Positions 38,101 to 50,838 are shown, numbered from the stretch's first letter. The stretch is DNA of 64,000 bases from Cordia subcordata (GCA_028554755.1 JAPTOF010000003.1:30398001-30462000), one strand, 5' to 3'. Notes: a model not told the origin generated them from the sequence alone. Numbers and translations are program-made.

Positions 38101-38681
38101 TTCTCTTATTTCTGGAACTCAGGTTTTCCATAAGTGCATGCCTCCTGAAGCTATTGATCTTGCTTCAAGGTTGCTACAGTATTCACCAAGTCTTCGTTGC
38201 ACTGCAGTGAGTCTGATTCTGCTTTCTGTGTCTTTATGTTTGATTTTTATTAAATGTTAAAAGCTTGTGCTTATGTGAGATATGGAAGGCTTTTACTCTT
38301 TTCTGTTGCATTCTTGGTTCTCAATATCTTCAAGTAGTTTGTCTAGTTGTTATGTGACTTTGGATGTCTCATCTTGTAGCTAGATGCATGTGCTCATCCT
38401 TTCTTTGACGAGCTTCGAGAACCCAATGCCAAATTACCAAATGGTCGTCCCTTGCCACCTCTGTTTAACTTCAAACAAGAGGTATGCCTCGTTATTTATG
38501 AATGCATTCATGTATCTTTCCTCATTTAGATCCCTATGTTAAGAAAGTAAGGTAATTATAGAATGTAATTCCTCTTTGTTAACAGTTATCTGGAGCTTCT
38601 CCTGAGCTCATCAATAGGTTGATTCCAGACCATGTGAAAAGACAAATGGGTCTACAGTTTCTGCACCCTACAGGAACATGA
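35106..38681 (+). CDS. BIN2: GSK3/shaggy-like kinase, BIN2 type
   Basis: Twelve exons join in frame: 35106-35120, 35964-36056, 36249-36308, 36413-36685, 36768-36842, 36924-36980, 37355-37495, 37602-37652, 37736-37831, 38123-38206, 38380-38481 and 38586-38681. The product is 380 residues, the same length as Arabidopsis BIN2, and key residues fall at the same numbers: catalytic K69, activation-loop Y200 (in ANISYICSR) and the TREE motif 261-264 altered in the dominant bin2-1 mutant. HRDLKPQN (from H163) and DFGSAK (from D184) show an active kinase. The short N-terminus with DDKEM and the terminal G-T fit clade II GSK3 kinases. BIN2 phosphorylates BZR1/BES1 and holds brassinosteroid signalling off. 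The first exon encodes only five residues and is followed by an 843-base intron. Paralogues BIL1 and BIL2 are the main alternative names. Confidence 0.94.
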
Positions 38682-40258
38682 TTTAAACCAACTGCGGAAA
38701 TGAATTTAGTAGTTGATAAGTAAATTATGAAGAGGTGTGAATTACCTCGCCCGGAGGCCAGCTTCACTAGTCGAAATCTCTTGGGCAAAAGAGGACTACT
38801 GGCCGCTGCTTACAGGGCTGCATTAGATATTTATTTCTGGATACTTCCCTTTTTCCTTTGTTTCTTCCCTCTGTTTACTATTTCTTACTCTTCGAAAAGC
38901 CTCCAGTAAGAAGGAGAAGATCCCTTTTGTATATTGTTTGGTAGTAACTGACCTGAAAGCTCCCAGAAGACGAAGAATGAGGTGTATGGGGTAGCCGAAA
39001 GCTCCAGAGAACAGCCGGAGCCGAAGAGAAACGCCTGTAAGACTTGTGTTGTTTGCTGTTCTATTTGTAGTTACTGTTTGTTATGCCACATTTGTATGCA
39101 TCATCAAACTGTGTTATTACTCCTGTGAGAAAGAATGTATCTACTTAGTGCCTTCCCTTTCCAATTGCATTATGATAAGAAGACTTGGTTCGATTTGGTC
39201 TGATTTACGATCGATCATCTCTTTAGAGGCGTGTCAATCTTTAGTACAGGATTTACTCTTAATGCTAATCATTATTTTTGGCTAATCTATGGCATCTTTA
39301 GAGGAAAATGGTTCTGAAGAATAGTTTTACATGTCTTGCCCCTCAATCATTATGGTTTGCGTGCTGGCTTGTTTATTCTACATCATTATTGCGAGTGTTT
39401 TCCTTTGTTCATTCAATCTAGACGCACTTTTTGACCACAAGGAGGGGCCGTAGCATTCAACTTTTTGGCTTTATTATGTACTGGAGAAAAAAATGAATGC
39501 GTTCACACTTAGCTTGGAAGATTCCTTTACCCGCCTTTCTTTAGCTGTGTAAAAGGCATACAATGGAAATAAATGGCTCTTCAAACTTATTATTATTATT
39601 ATTATTTTTTTTAATCCTATTATGACGCTGTTATTAGCTTAGTGGATACGTCAAGGCATGGGTTGATAGAATGGATGGTACACATGATAGCAATTACGTA
39701 CTCAGAGAATCCTACACGATTCAACTTGCTGTGTGTTGTGTTGGAATACTTCTAGAGAATGTAAGGTTGGTAAATGAGCTTAATTAATGGTCACCATCTC
39801 ATCGTGACAAATTGAATTTTTAAGATTGAAAAAATGGCTTATGATTGGGTCTGAGTCTTATCTCTTGCTTGGAGTTGAGAGCGACATGTATTGAAATGTG
39901 CTGTTATATTGGTCTATCAGTTGGTGGTTAGGTTTGTCAATTGCCTTCTCTCATCACATAAATTTGATGCTTTTAAGACCTTCAACGATATTATTATTAG
40001 ATAAATTATCGCCATTAAATATTTCTGATGCTGCAAATTGGAGCGGAAAAAAAAAATAATGGAACATATTTGAGTTAATTCATAGTTTAGGAGTTGGGTT
40101 ATCTTTTATATCAGAATGCTTAAATGTGAAAAATTTTCATATTAGTGAGATTACATTTAATGAACCTTGATGGGTGTGACACTACACTCCCGAACAATAT
40201 GATGTTAAATTACGTGAATGTTATGCCATTACAATACTTATATTTCAAATTTTTTGTA

Positions 40259-41130
40259 GGGTAAATTTCACAATAAGTCTCTATTGTTTCTTTATTTTTT
40301 TAAAGTGATCCTTATTGTTTTAAAATGTTCAAATTAGTCCTTAATGTTTCACAAATGTAATCAAATTAGTTCTTATTATTTAAAAAAATTTATATTAGTC
40401 CCAATATTTTACAAAGTTAGTCAAACTAGTCCCTATTATTTGAAAAGAATTTATACTAATCCCTAGTGTTTTATAAATTTATTTAAGTTAGTCCTTGTTT
40501 TAAGAAAAAATGAATAAAAAAGATTGGAACTAATTTTATTTATTATTTTTTTTATTCTTAGTTGGCTATAATACTTTGAACTTTTGTACTGTGAATTTCA
40601 TTATGGAATAATTTTTAGATAATAAAAGTTCCTAATTTTCATTAAAAAATTTCAATCAGATGTCTAATATATCTTATAAAAGTTCACAATAAATCCAAAT
40701 ATGCAAAGAATGCAATAACTATCATCCAAAATGTTAAATTCTTATTGCTTTTTTTCTTTTTGGCTAGGAATTCTTGCTTAAAACAAAGATAATCAGATTT
40801 CGTTTTATAGCGCAAACGGTAAGATTGTCAATTGCTTTTATGTTTGAGGTCTTTTGGAACATTTTCGTCAAAACTAACGTCCATTCTAATTGTAGGGACT
40901 AATCTGACCCTAATAATTAAACATTGGGGACTTGTATAAATTATTTAAAACAACAGGGATTAAAATTAAAAAATATGTAAATATTAGAGACTTATTTGAA
41001 TTTAACTCTAACTGCGGGGATTAATTTGACTATAATAAATAAATATTAAGAACTTGTATAACTTATTTATAATAATAAGGACTAAAATAAAAAAAAATAT
41101 TAATATTAGGGACTTATTTGAATTTAACTC
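40259..41130. mobile_element. Non-autonomous fold-back DNA transposon, 872 bp
   Basis: The element is flanked by a perfect 8-bp repeat, TTTTTGTA, at 40251-40258 and 41131-41138. Its ends are imperfect inverted repeats: GGGTAAATTTCACAATAAGT against the complement of the right end, GAGTTAAATTCAAATAAGTC. Inside, the left arm repeats AGTCC(C/T)TA-type units in one direction (for example near 40350, 40400 and 40430), and the right arm repeats the complement TAGGGACT in the other (near 40896 and 41107). So the whole element can fold back. There is no transposase ORF. An 8-bp duplication suggests hAT-type or a related transposase; Mutator elements make 9 bp, and the ninth base here does not match. 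Confidence 0.8.
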
Positions 41131-41715
41131 TTTTTGTATATCATATGACTCTAATGGTACGAATTCTTTATTCATCAGAAAGCTCCCCGCCTATTAATTG
41201 AGATGTTGTTTTGGGTTAGCATGGTGCTTGTAAGGTGTGAAATCTATAACGTTCAGATTCAGGACCGCACCGCTTCCTGGCCCAATAAGAGCCCAGCATT
41301 TCAAAGTTGTAAGCGCGGCATACATTATTACAAGTATGCTTTTTCTTTTCTTGTCTTTTTTTTTTTTTTGTCAAGACACATTACTACTAGTATATTTTTT
41401 GTGCCATATACTGAAAAAATGAATCATTTTCTTATATCTTTATTTATTATTAGTTTTTAATATAATAATTATGAATATATTTTATAAAATTTGATTATTA
41501 GCACGTTGGTCAACATGATTTTCAAAACCAAATAATTTTGAAAAGAAAAATTAAAATAAAATAGATTTAAGGATATGGAAGGAGAAGAAAATATATATAT
41601 ATGAAATAAAATTGATTGGGAAACTTCTTTGAATGAATAAAAGGTGACATACTAAAATTTTGTTAGAAGAAAAAAGTAACAAATAAATATTTAACATAAA
41701 TAAAAAACAAAATAC

Positions 41716-41724
<9 letters not shown>

Positions 41725-41751
<27 letters not shown>
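41725..41751. repeat. (AT)n microsatellite
   Basis: A pure AT run of about 27 bases in AT-rich intergenic DNA. Confidence 0.9.
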
Positions 41752-41756
<5 letters not shown>

Positions 41757-42428
41757 TTTTTTATAATTAAATTTATTCTCAACGTAATACGCGTTGACGA
41801 AGAGACCAAATTAGCCTCTCAAATTATTTTGAATCTGATTTCTTATCCTTACAGGCTACTCTAGATTCTTCTGATCAGTCAATTGGTCTAGGCCCACCTA
41901 AATCAATTGAAGTTTGTAACAGAGCCAAAGTTGAGGTGCAGAGAGTCTTTATGATATGTTCCACCGCACTCGATCAATTTCTTTATCGAACACGAGATGT
42001 CCTTTTACCCAACACAAGGGGACACTCCCCACCTGTTCCAAATCTCTAGACCAATTTGGCGCCATTTTAAAAATCGAATTTTTTTTTTTTCCTTCTAATC
42101 TTTATTCATCTTTCCCAAGAATACTTGATTTTTTTTATTAATAAATATCTCATCACAATTTTAACTTGGTCTGACTTGAGCTTCCCGAGGCCAGTAAGAT
42201 TCTTAAAAACTGTGTTAGCAAATGGTACAAGTGAGTATTTATGATGATTTCTTGTTACATTTTTACAAATCGATGGTAAAAAAAAAAATTTACTAATAAT
42301 TGATTTCTTGATAAAATTGGAAAAGGAAAAACGAATACGGACAAGACAAGAAGCTACTCTTACCAAACAATAAAGACTGAAAAGCAGCTTTTCATCTGGG
42401 ACAAAAATCTTTCCCCTTTTCGGATCCA

Positions 42429-45400
42429 ATGAGAAGTGTAATGATGAGTGTGTCATTTTTTCACTTTTGGGTGTACATGGCTGCTGCTTCTGATAGCCTT
42501 CTCTCTCCCAAAGGTGTAAACTATGAAGGTCAGTTTCACTGTTCATCTTTCGCTAAACTTGACTTGCATGCACGCTTACCTATTAATTACCAGTCATGTG
42601 TTTGCGTTCTTGAAATCACTTTTGTGATAAGCAGTGGCTGCATTAATGTCCGTGAAGAGCAAAATGAGGGATGAATATCATGTTATGGATGGATGGGATA
42701 TTAACTCTGTTGATCCTTGTACTTGGAACATGGTTGCTTGCTCCTCAGAGGGCTCTGTGATTTCTCTGTAAGCTCTACTCAATGCTTTTTATCATCTTTG
42801 TTTCTTTCTTTCAAATGCGTGGTTTACAGGGTGTTTGGCTTTGCTTATTCAGGGTGCTTACAAGCACTTAGAAAAAAAAAAAAAAAGGCTCCTCACATAT
42901 TTTTTACTATTTAGGTAAATAAACAAAGCCGAACACCCCTCTTAGGCTCGTTTGGATTGGTTTTTTTAATAACATTTTTTTAACAATTTTTGAAAAAAGT
43001 ATTTTCTAAGTTTTGAATTCTAACTTCTGAAAATTTTTTTGAAGGCCAATTGAAATAGTTATTACACACGTACTTCTTAAATAGCATTCTTTTAGGTTTC
43101 CTTTTCTGAAGCTTATAAGCAATGATTTGGCAGTGAAATGGGTAGTATGGGGTTATCTGGTACGCTTTCACCAAGCATTGGGAATCTGACCCACCTTCGG
43201 ACAATGTGAGTTGTGTCGAATTATGTTCTACTTTTCTTCTTTTAGTTATCCTCTCATATGCGCAAAGAAATGGAATTGAATAAGTAGATTCGAAACTAAT
43301 TTCTGTGACCCATAAACAGAGCTTCATTTTGCCTACATTTTCTTTTCAGTTAAAGGATTTGACTAATAAAAAGAAAGGAAATTTCAATAGTTGCAAGGCG
43401 TTAGCTCTTAAAAAGTTCTCGCTTTTGGCACCAAAACCTGCTTATATTTCGTATTGCAGAAAGATACATTTGCTCTGGGCGCTATTAGTACTATTAGTGA
43501 TGCTTGTCTCATTGAAAAGTCAAATAAGTTTGCTTCAGATCTATGGAAAGTGGTTAGTAGACTGCTTCTGTAGCTGCGAGGAGATTTGTGCAATGAATCG
43601 AAGCACTCTAATGTCAGCATCACTTCTAGTTCTACGTTATTCTTGCTAAATATTCAAAATGATAATATCATCTCCTCTTCCTTAGATAAGGGTATGCACT
43701 TCCCCGACTAAAAGCACATTTCGAAATTACCTGTATATAGCAGTCTATGGTTCATCACACATATGAAAATAGTTTAATTTCTTGATTATTCGTGGATCAG
43801 AGGAGTTATTGCTGTGCCTTTGCAAAAAGCATTTGGTCTGTGCAGTTATTTGGAGGTTGTAAAAGATCCTTTGCTTGAGAGAAAAATGAAGGAAATTAGA
43901 TAGTTTATCACTTTTTGCAGATTGGTCAATGAGTTTCGCTTTCTGTTGAATCATAGGTTGTTGCAGAATAATCAGATATCAGGTTCTATACCTCCTGAAA
44001 TCGGCAAGCTTATGGAGTTGACAACTCTTGACCTGTCTGGTAATCAGTTAGTTGGTGAAATTCCAAGCTCTTTGGGTTATCTGACTCATCTAACTTTCTT
44101 GTGAGTATGGGTTGAACTCCTAAGAGATATCGTACATTCTGTCATTCAGCTAGTTGATCTGCTTTAATAGTATGCTCTAATCCTTTGGCATGATAAGCTT
44201 TCAGGAGGCTTAGCAGAAACAAGTTGTGTGGACAAATTCCAAGAGCTGTGGTGAACCTAGCAGGTCTTTCATTCTTGTATGTCTACCAACATGTATCAAG
44301 TGATTTCTACGTTGTGCTTTGTATGGATACTGAATACAGAGCCTTTGTTTTTCAGGGACTTGTCTTTTAATAATCTTAGTGGTCCAACTCCAAAAATTCT
44401 GGCCAAAGACTACAGGTGAGGCTTTTAACGTAAATAAATAGCTCTTTCATAAAGAAGCCTCTAATGTATATAGTATCAAGTGAAATTAAATCAAGGCAGC
44501 TGCAGAAAGCTGCTTCGATTTGTATCCATCACAGAGTTTGGAGCAGGATAGACATGATTCGTAGTTATTTGCAGTTTTTCTTTTTCTTTTTCTCTTTTTT
44601 CTTTCTTTGGGGGTGTGTAGCAGAATGTTTTTACTAGGAACCTTCCATAAAGCATCGACTTCAGCTAATTGTCCTATCTAGTTTCCATTCTATTGAGATG
44701 TACCTTGTTCTTGCAGTATTAGAGGCAACAATTTTCTTTCCCCTTCTTCTGCTTCTGCATATCCAGTAAATGGTAACAAAAGTCAACCTCATCCTAATCT
44801 CTAAGTTTAGTACTTGTGCCAACATATTAGTTTCCAGTTTTAATTACTTACCTTGCAGAGACCAGTTCCTTCCCTAAAGCCAGCAGTCATCATGGATCGG
44901 TCATTTCTATTATCATAGGGGTCAGTTGCACTTTTGTAGTTTCCCTGATGCTGATTGTTTGCTGGGTGCATTGGTACAGATCTCGTCTTCTACTTACGTC
45001 ATATGGTATCTCCTAGATAGCAATTCTCTCTCTCCCACTCTCTTTCATGGATACTTCCACTGAATTAGTTAATTGGACTAGTCCTAATGTTTGCAGTGCA
45101 GCAAGATTATGAATTTGAAATTGGCCACCTGAAGAGGTTTACATTACGTGAACTCCAAATTGCCACAAGCAACTTCAACTCCAAAAATATCATTGGACAA
45201 GGTGGATTTGGGGTTGTCTACAAGGGATATCTTCCAAACAGGACAGTCGTGGCAGTCAAGAGACTGAGAGATCCTAATTTCAATGGGGAAATGCAGTTTC
45301 AAACTGAAGTTGAGTTGATAGGATTGGCCGTGCACCGGAACCTTTTACGCTTGTATGGCTTCTGTATGACACCTGAGGAGAGATTACTCATATATCCTTA

Positions 45401-46489
45401 TATGCCAAATGGGAGTGTAGCTGATCGCTTGCGAGGTATGTTTTCTATAAGTCCCTTGTCAAAAGGAATCCTACAGCCCTCTTTTCTGCTTATCTCCTGA
45501 TTTGGCATTTACTTTCACAGACACCAGACAAGAGAAGCCATCTTTAGATTGGAGCAAGCGCATGCGCATAGCCCTGGGAGCTGCTCGTGGCCTTCTGTAT
45601 TTACATGAACAGTGTAATCCAAAAATAATCCACAGAGACGTAAAAGCTGCAAATATTTTGCTGGACGAAAATTTTGAAGCAATTGTGGGGGATTTTGGTC
45701 TTGCTAAGCTGTTAGATTGTAGGGATTCACATGTTACTACTGCAGTTCGTGGAACTATAGGGCACATCGCCCCTGAATATCTCTCAACTGGACAATCTTC
45801 TGAGAAAACTGATGTCTATGGCTATGGCATACTACTCTTAGAACTAGTAACAGGGCCAAAGGTGGTAAATGCTGGAAACGGTCAGGTTCAGAAAGGAATG
45901 ATCCTTGACTGGGTAAGTTGACCTTTTCACATGATTGTTTCTTCAGGTTCTTATTAGTCATCTTACAGAAGAATCAATAAGCGGGACTGTCAGAGTTTTT
46001 TTTGTCTTATAAGTAGATTGTACTTGAATCACTTATCACCAGTCAATAGATACTACAAGAATGTATAGATTTTTACTATCAAAACAACGAAAAATCAATT
46101 CATGAATTACCTCCTGTAAAGTTTTTGTCTGCATATCAAACAAGTTGACCATCTGTTGTCTATCACAGGTTAGGAACTTATACGACGGAAAGAGACTGGA
46201 AGAGCTAGTAGATAAAGATCTAAAAGGATGCTTTGACATAGATGAGCTAGAAAAAGCAGTAGAATTGGCTCTAAAGTGTACCCAATCAAATCCCAGCATC
46301 CGACCAAAGATGTCAGAAGTCCTTAAAGTACTTGAGGGGATTGCCAGACGGATAGGGCCAGCCGAGGAATCACGGGAGACGACCAACTCTTGTGAAGAGC
46401 GGTCTTTTAGTTTCTGTAGGAATTTCAGTGATGGTCACGAAGAATCGTCATTTATCATTGAAGCAATTGAGCTTTCAGGACCCCGATAG
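42429..46489 (+). CDS. LRR receptor-like kinase, LRR-II/SERK-like (At5g45780-like)
   Basis: Eleven exons join in frame: 42429-42528, 42635-42767, 43134-43205, 43957-44100, 44205-44276, 44356-44415, 44717-44772, 44859-45005, 45097-45435, 45521-45912 and 46169-46489, giving 611 residues. A short signal peptide leads into [16 protein letters not shown], the usual N-cap, and the [17 protein letters not shown] block. About four and a half LRRs, a membrane helix (about 227-250) and an RD kinase follow. The kinase has the glycine loop [11 protein letters not shown] (from G295), K316, HRDVKAAN with D414, and DFGLAK with D432. The tail ends [13 protein letters not shown], as in SERK/NIK-type kinases. 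LRR exons are 72 bases each except exon 4, which is 144 bases and holds two repeats. It should be an active plasma-membrane co-receptor kinase; the ligand is not known. A MITE lies in intron 2. Confidence 0.93.
42827..42941. mobile_element. MITE, Harbinger/Tourist-like, copy 3 (intronic)
   Basis: A 115-bp element in intron 2 of the LRR receptor kinase gene, only 60 bases downstream of the donor site. Ends are CAGGGTGTTTGGCTTTGCTT and AACAAAGCCGAACACCCCTC, inverted repeats of the same family as copies 1 and 2. The flanks are TTA (42824-42826) and TTA (42942-42944). Confidence 0.8.
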
Positions 46490-47843
46490 CTGAGCCAAGA
46501 CTCGGTGTTTTTCCAATCGCAATAACTTGCTGTCATTGCTCAACGTTATAAAGCATTCTGGTTCCTGAGAACAAATTCTCATGGAATTGTGGCATCCATT
46601 TTCTCATCATCTTTGATCAGATTTAGCTTTTCCAGAGTCTTAACTCCTAGGCTTATTATATTCTTGCAGCTTATTTGAAGTGTAGATGGTAAAACTACAG
46701 ATACATTTTCTCTGAAAAGGACTTTTTCGTTCCTTTAGAGATTCTGAAAGTTATTTTGTTCTTCAATTAAATAAGTTAGATTTTCTCGAGTGTAATACCT
46801 CAAACAGGAATCACAAAATTACCTGAAAATAAACGTTGGAATGCATACATCGCTATTAAGTAAATGAAAATTCATGTCGCATGCTATTAATGACAAAAAA
46901 AAAATTGTAATTCACAATATATTAATTTTAAGTTTGATTTTACATGTAATTTTTTACGCTTCCAATATCCCCCATAACTCCCCAACGCCTCAAATAGGAT
47001 AAAAGAAAATTTGACGGGAAACTGTCTGAAATATTGACGGTCTTTTTAATGTGTGTAACATTATACTTGTTAAATTAGATTATTATTCCTATTGACATAA
47101 AAATTTGCCGTTTTCAATCATTCTTATATTAAATTTATTATTTTTGCTCATTCTTTTTCTTAAGTTAGATTATATCTAATGTGAGAATAACTAAAATTAG
47201 TAAATTTTTATATATACAGAATCATTTAATTAAGTTTAATGGGTGTAACATTTCCACTAGACCTTGACAAAAGGAAGGCACAGCCCACCGGACCACTTAA
47301 ATGAAAGACAACCATTCGATGAAATTTGACGAAATGGGCGCCAAAAGACTCAAAAACGTTTCCTCCAGACGACGTCGTTGCTTCCTAATAAACAAATTAT
47401 TATCGTTTAAAATAAAAAAAATTCCCAAACTTTCCCTCCTTCGGCGCTTGCTGAGAAAATCCTACTGCTGCTCTTTGATAGTAAGTGACCTCTTTAACCT
47501 CAATTTATTTTTCTAAATTTCTACTTTCAGTTTCTTTTACGCTAATTATTGAAACTGTGAGATAATATATTCTATTCTCATTTCTTATCATGCTAAAAAT
47601 TGGAGAATCTCGTTTTAAAAAAATTTGATTTATTGTTGCAATCTGATAGAGTTTCGACAGGTTCTGTATCTTGGTTTTGATTGCATTATTTTAACCTGCA
47701 TCAGTTAATGTGTTGATAGAGAGATATCACTCTTTTTAATTTTTAGCTTTCTGAATTTAAGCTTTTTTTTTTTTTTGGGTAAAAATGTTTTCAGAAATTG
47801 AAATCTGATTTGTGGTCAGCGCTAGTATTTTAATTTTGGATAT
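46490..47843. other. Intergenic region before the Borealin-related gene
   Basis: 1.35 kb with the receptor kinase 3' UTR at the start and the Borealin-related promoter at the end. A GTAAGT donor-like site at about 47481 followed by TTTTCAG ending near 47794 may be a 5' UTR intron, which would place the E2F-type site near the transcription start. No gene is seen. Confidence 0.55.
47336..47346 (-). promoter_or_regulatory. E2F-type site (TTTTGGCGCCC)
   Basis: The minus strand reads TTTTGGCGCCC, a full match to the E2F consensus TTTSSCGC. It lies about 500 bases before the Borealin-related ATG. E2F sites drive S-phase and some mitotic genes, which suits a chromosomal-passenger protein. Position and motif only. 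Confidence 0.5.
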
Positions 47844-50838
47844 ATGGCGAAGAGGAAAGGTCAAAAAAATGTTAAAAAAGCCTCAGAAGCTAATGAAGAG
47901 GGTCCTTCTATGACAAAGAATGAAAATTCATTTCAAGACCAAGAAGGTACTTCAAATTATGTTATGCTTTATATTTTTCTGCTGCTCGTTGTACCATATC
48001 GAAAGTATTTGTGTTGTTCGTTAAATTAGGAGTCTAGTGAAGTGAATATTCCGGCTAAATTTTTAATATGTACCATACAAGGCCACATTGTGTGTTTTGA
48101 TGGTTAAGAAAGGACATATAATTTAATAGTCCTTTGGATGAGTGCAAATACGTGTTTGGAGGATATCATGTGTTTGTATTGTGCCAGAGCTGAAGATGAT
48201 ATTTGAATTCTTTGAGCTTTTGTTTCTGTGGTCTGCAGGACTGAGAACGACAGTGCCCATGTCATTTAATTGTGATTATGTTTATAAGAATCTTTATTCT
48301 GTTAAACTTTAATTATATCTTGAATGAAGCAGGATTTATGATGCATTTGTTTCTCAAAGTTTTGATTTGCGTTGTGCTTCTACCTCTTAGCCCTTTGGGA
48401 ACTGCTTTTCTTGATTTTTCATGTCAGAGTACACATAAAGACCTTGGATCTTCGCAAATAAATCAAACAAGATATACTCAAGAACTGTTTTCTGGTACTA
48501 GCCTGGTTCTTCCGTATAAGGCAGAAGAAACCTTGATACTGCTACTGATTATTAATTGCTGAAAGTTCGTTTTTTGAAGCCTGTCTGGCATAATAGTTCT
48601 TTTTAAAAATTGATAAATTTTGGTGCCTGAATTATAGCCTGTATGCTCTCAATTTTATAGAAAGGAGAATACTACTCAAATAGTTTGTAAACGTTCATGT
48701 CTGATTCATGGGCTTAGAAGTTCTGTTCCAACTTCTGAAATATATTCACTCCTAAAGGGTAAAGTGCATACTCTTGTGACGCAAATTTACATGTTTTAGA
48801 TCATCCCTTGTACTGTCCTCTCTTGATTTGTCCCCAATTACCAGAAGACTGAATCATATTATTTGAAGATTCTAGATTTTAAGGCCTTCTTCTGTCTGGT
48901 TTTGGGATGATGGGACTTTCTGGAGAGAGAGAGGCTTTCTTGAGGATTCAAGCCTCTTTAATGTTGAGAAACATAACTTACATATAAGCTTCTGATACCA
49001 TAGATTCAGATTACTAATAATCTTATGTTTTCTTGAAAATTAGCAAATTTATGTTGCCTTTCATTTACATCTTAAGTTACTGCGAGGTATTATCTTTTTC
49101 AGTTGAACGTCAAAGTGCTGCAATCAGGGCCCTTCGAGATTTCGAGATTGAACAGTTGAGGACTATGTTGCGTTTACTCCGTTTGAATTTCAGTGAGGAA
49201 CAATTACAAGTTCCTGTTCTTCAATTTTTTAAGGAGAACCTTCAAAACCTATCAATGGTAAGGAGTCAGAAAGACGGGCAGTATGAAGTGCAATGGAAAG
49301 ATAATGATGGTAACCTATCAATGGACCTGGCTGATGATAGAAACATACATTCCACTCTTCTTCATCGATTATCCATGGTTTACCCTGATTGCTCTGCCGC
49401 AGTGCCTTCTTTTGGAGGCTTTGAATTTTCAAATAAAACTGGTATTTTCAACTCATTTTGATGCATGGGAGTTCACGACTGTGAACCTGTTTTATTTTAA
49501 ATCTGACACAAGTTGGCTTATTGGTGGCAGTGAAAACGAGCCTTTTTGGTGCTGAGAACCTACAGATCAGGGGCTTTGTAAGTTACTGATATGCATTGCA
49601 ACTAGCAGCATTTCTAGTGGTTTCTTGATGCATTCATGTTATTTTGTTTCATACACCATCTCTATAAAATATTCTGTCTGGTTTAAAGACAAGATACTCT
49701 GATTGTTAAATCATGCATCTTTCACATATGACCTTGGGGGATGGGTGGGGAGTTGGTGAAGTTTGTTGAAACATATATATTAGGTTTCTTTTACTAATTT
49801 TCATTTGATGCATGTGTGTGCTTGTGATATCTGGGGTAGTGGGAGGTTTTGTTCCCTTGTTTACTATGCTTTACTAATGTCATAAGCTTTCTGTTGTAGA
49901 ATTTGGAAGAGCCCTCAGAAACCCAACCATTTGAGCTGCCAGATGCTCTACAAACTCCTGGTGTATGTACATTAAAATGACTTCTTTTGTAGCTTTTGCT
50001 GTTTTTGTGTAAACGTCCAGCTGTTCGTCACCCGTAATTCTCTATTTTAATTGATATATTAGGAGCAAGGTTGAATACTTTGACTTTCTGTTTCCTTTGG
50101 TAAATTATATGCTAAGAAGTTCTTGAATTTTCTTTTCAATTTATATAAACTAAAAGATATATCCGAACAGGCAGCATGTTGGAAAGGCCTTGGTGCATTG
50201 AAGCATTGCATGCCCTCTGTTTTCGTCATTGGATTCTGTATTTGCAGGGCTTAAGAAGATGTTCTCTTATCAAACTCTTTTCAACATAAGCATTCAGATC
50301 TGTTTTTCTGAGCTTTGAAAAGATATACACTGCAAGTGGTTATATTTATTTGTATTATAGTTGTATAGTTATTATTTTGTAACTCTATGGTCATGGAAAG
50401 AACAAAATTCTGAAGCTAGCTGATTTTAATGTTCTTAATTACAGGTAAATAATCCCAGGTTGTCCATTGGTACGACACCTAAAACTGTAAGGCTTCCGAA
50501 GCCTGGCGAGATGCTGCTGTCTGTCCATGGTTCGCCACTTGGTGTTTACAAGGAAGAGAACATGGATGCAATACAAGGTATACTTTCTTTATCAGTTAAT
50601 ATTTGGACGCTAGGAATTCAATATGTAAATATTCAAATGAGTGGTGGAGGATTGTAGAATTTGTAATAGGTTTGACTACTACACTTTCCACCCCGTCAGG
50701 CTCCTCCCTCCTCCCAAATCGAAAAAATTTGTAATTTGTTTAATTACAGAGAGTTCGTCCTAACTTGTGAATTACCTTTTGTCTCACTGCAAGTGGTTTT
50801 TGATGTTTGATTCTTGTGCAGAATCAGAAGATGGCTAA
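47844..50838 (+). CDS. BORR: Borealin-related protein (chromosomal passenger complex subunit)
   Basis: Six exons join in frame: 47844-47946, 49103-49441, 49531-49577, 49900-49962, 50445-50577 and 50822-50838, giving 233 residues. The N-terminus is Lys-rich. A helical Nbl1/Borealin-like region follows (IRALRDFEIEQLRTMLRLLR, then FSEEQLQVPVLQFFKENL). The C-terminal half has the plant-conserved blocks SVKTSLFGA-like (VKTSLFGAENLQIRGF), LPDALQTPGV and PKTVRLPKPGEMLLSVHGSP followed by LGVYKEEN. In Arabidopsis, BORR joins INCENP and Aurora 3 at centromeres to guide chromosome segregation; the role here is inferred by family. The last exon adds only five residues and a stop. Intron 1 is 1,156 bases and could hide a small extra exon, although the joined frame needs none. 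Confidence 0.82.

Larger units (their letters stand above)
38682..42428. other. Intergenic region with a fold-back transposon
   Basis: 3.7 kb without a supported gene. The start is 3' UTR of the BIN2-like gene. An (ATT)n run lies at about 39588-39605, a large fold-back element at 40259-41130 and an (AT)n run at 41725-41751. The last part is the promoter of the LRR receptor kinase gene. Confidence 0.7.

Noticed and set aside
42055..42063. TTTGGCGCC, an E2F-like site before the LRR receptor kinase
   Set aside because: A good match, but nothing links that gene to the cell cycle. It shows such motifs occur by chance, which also lowers confidence in the one at 47336.
43305..43649. 114-residue ORF in the receptor kinase
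   Set aside because: It falls wholly in intron 3, between exons that join in frame.
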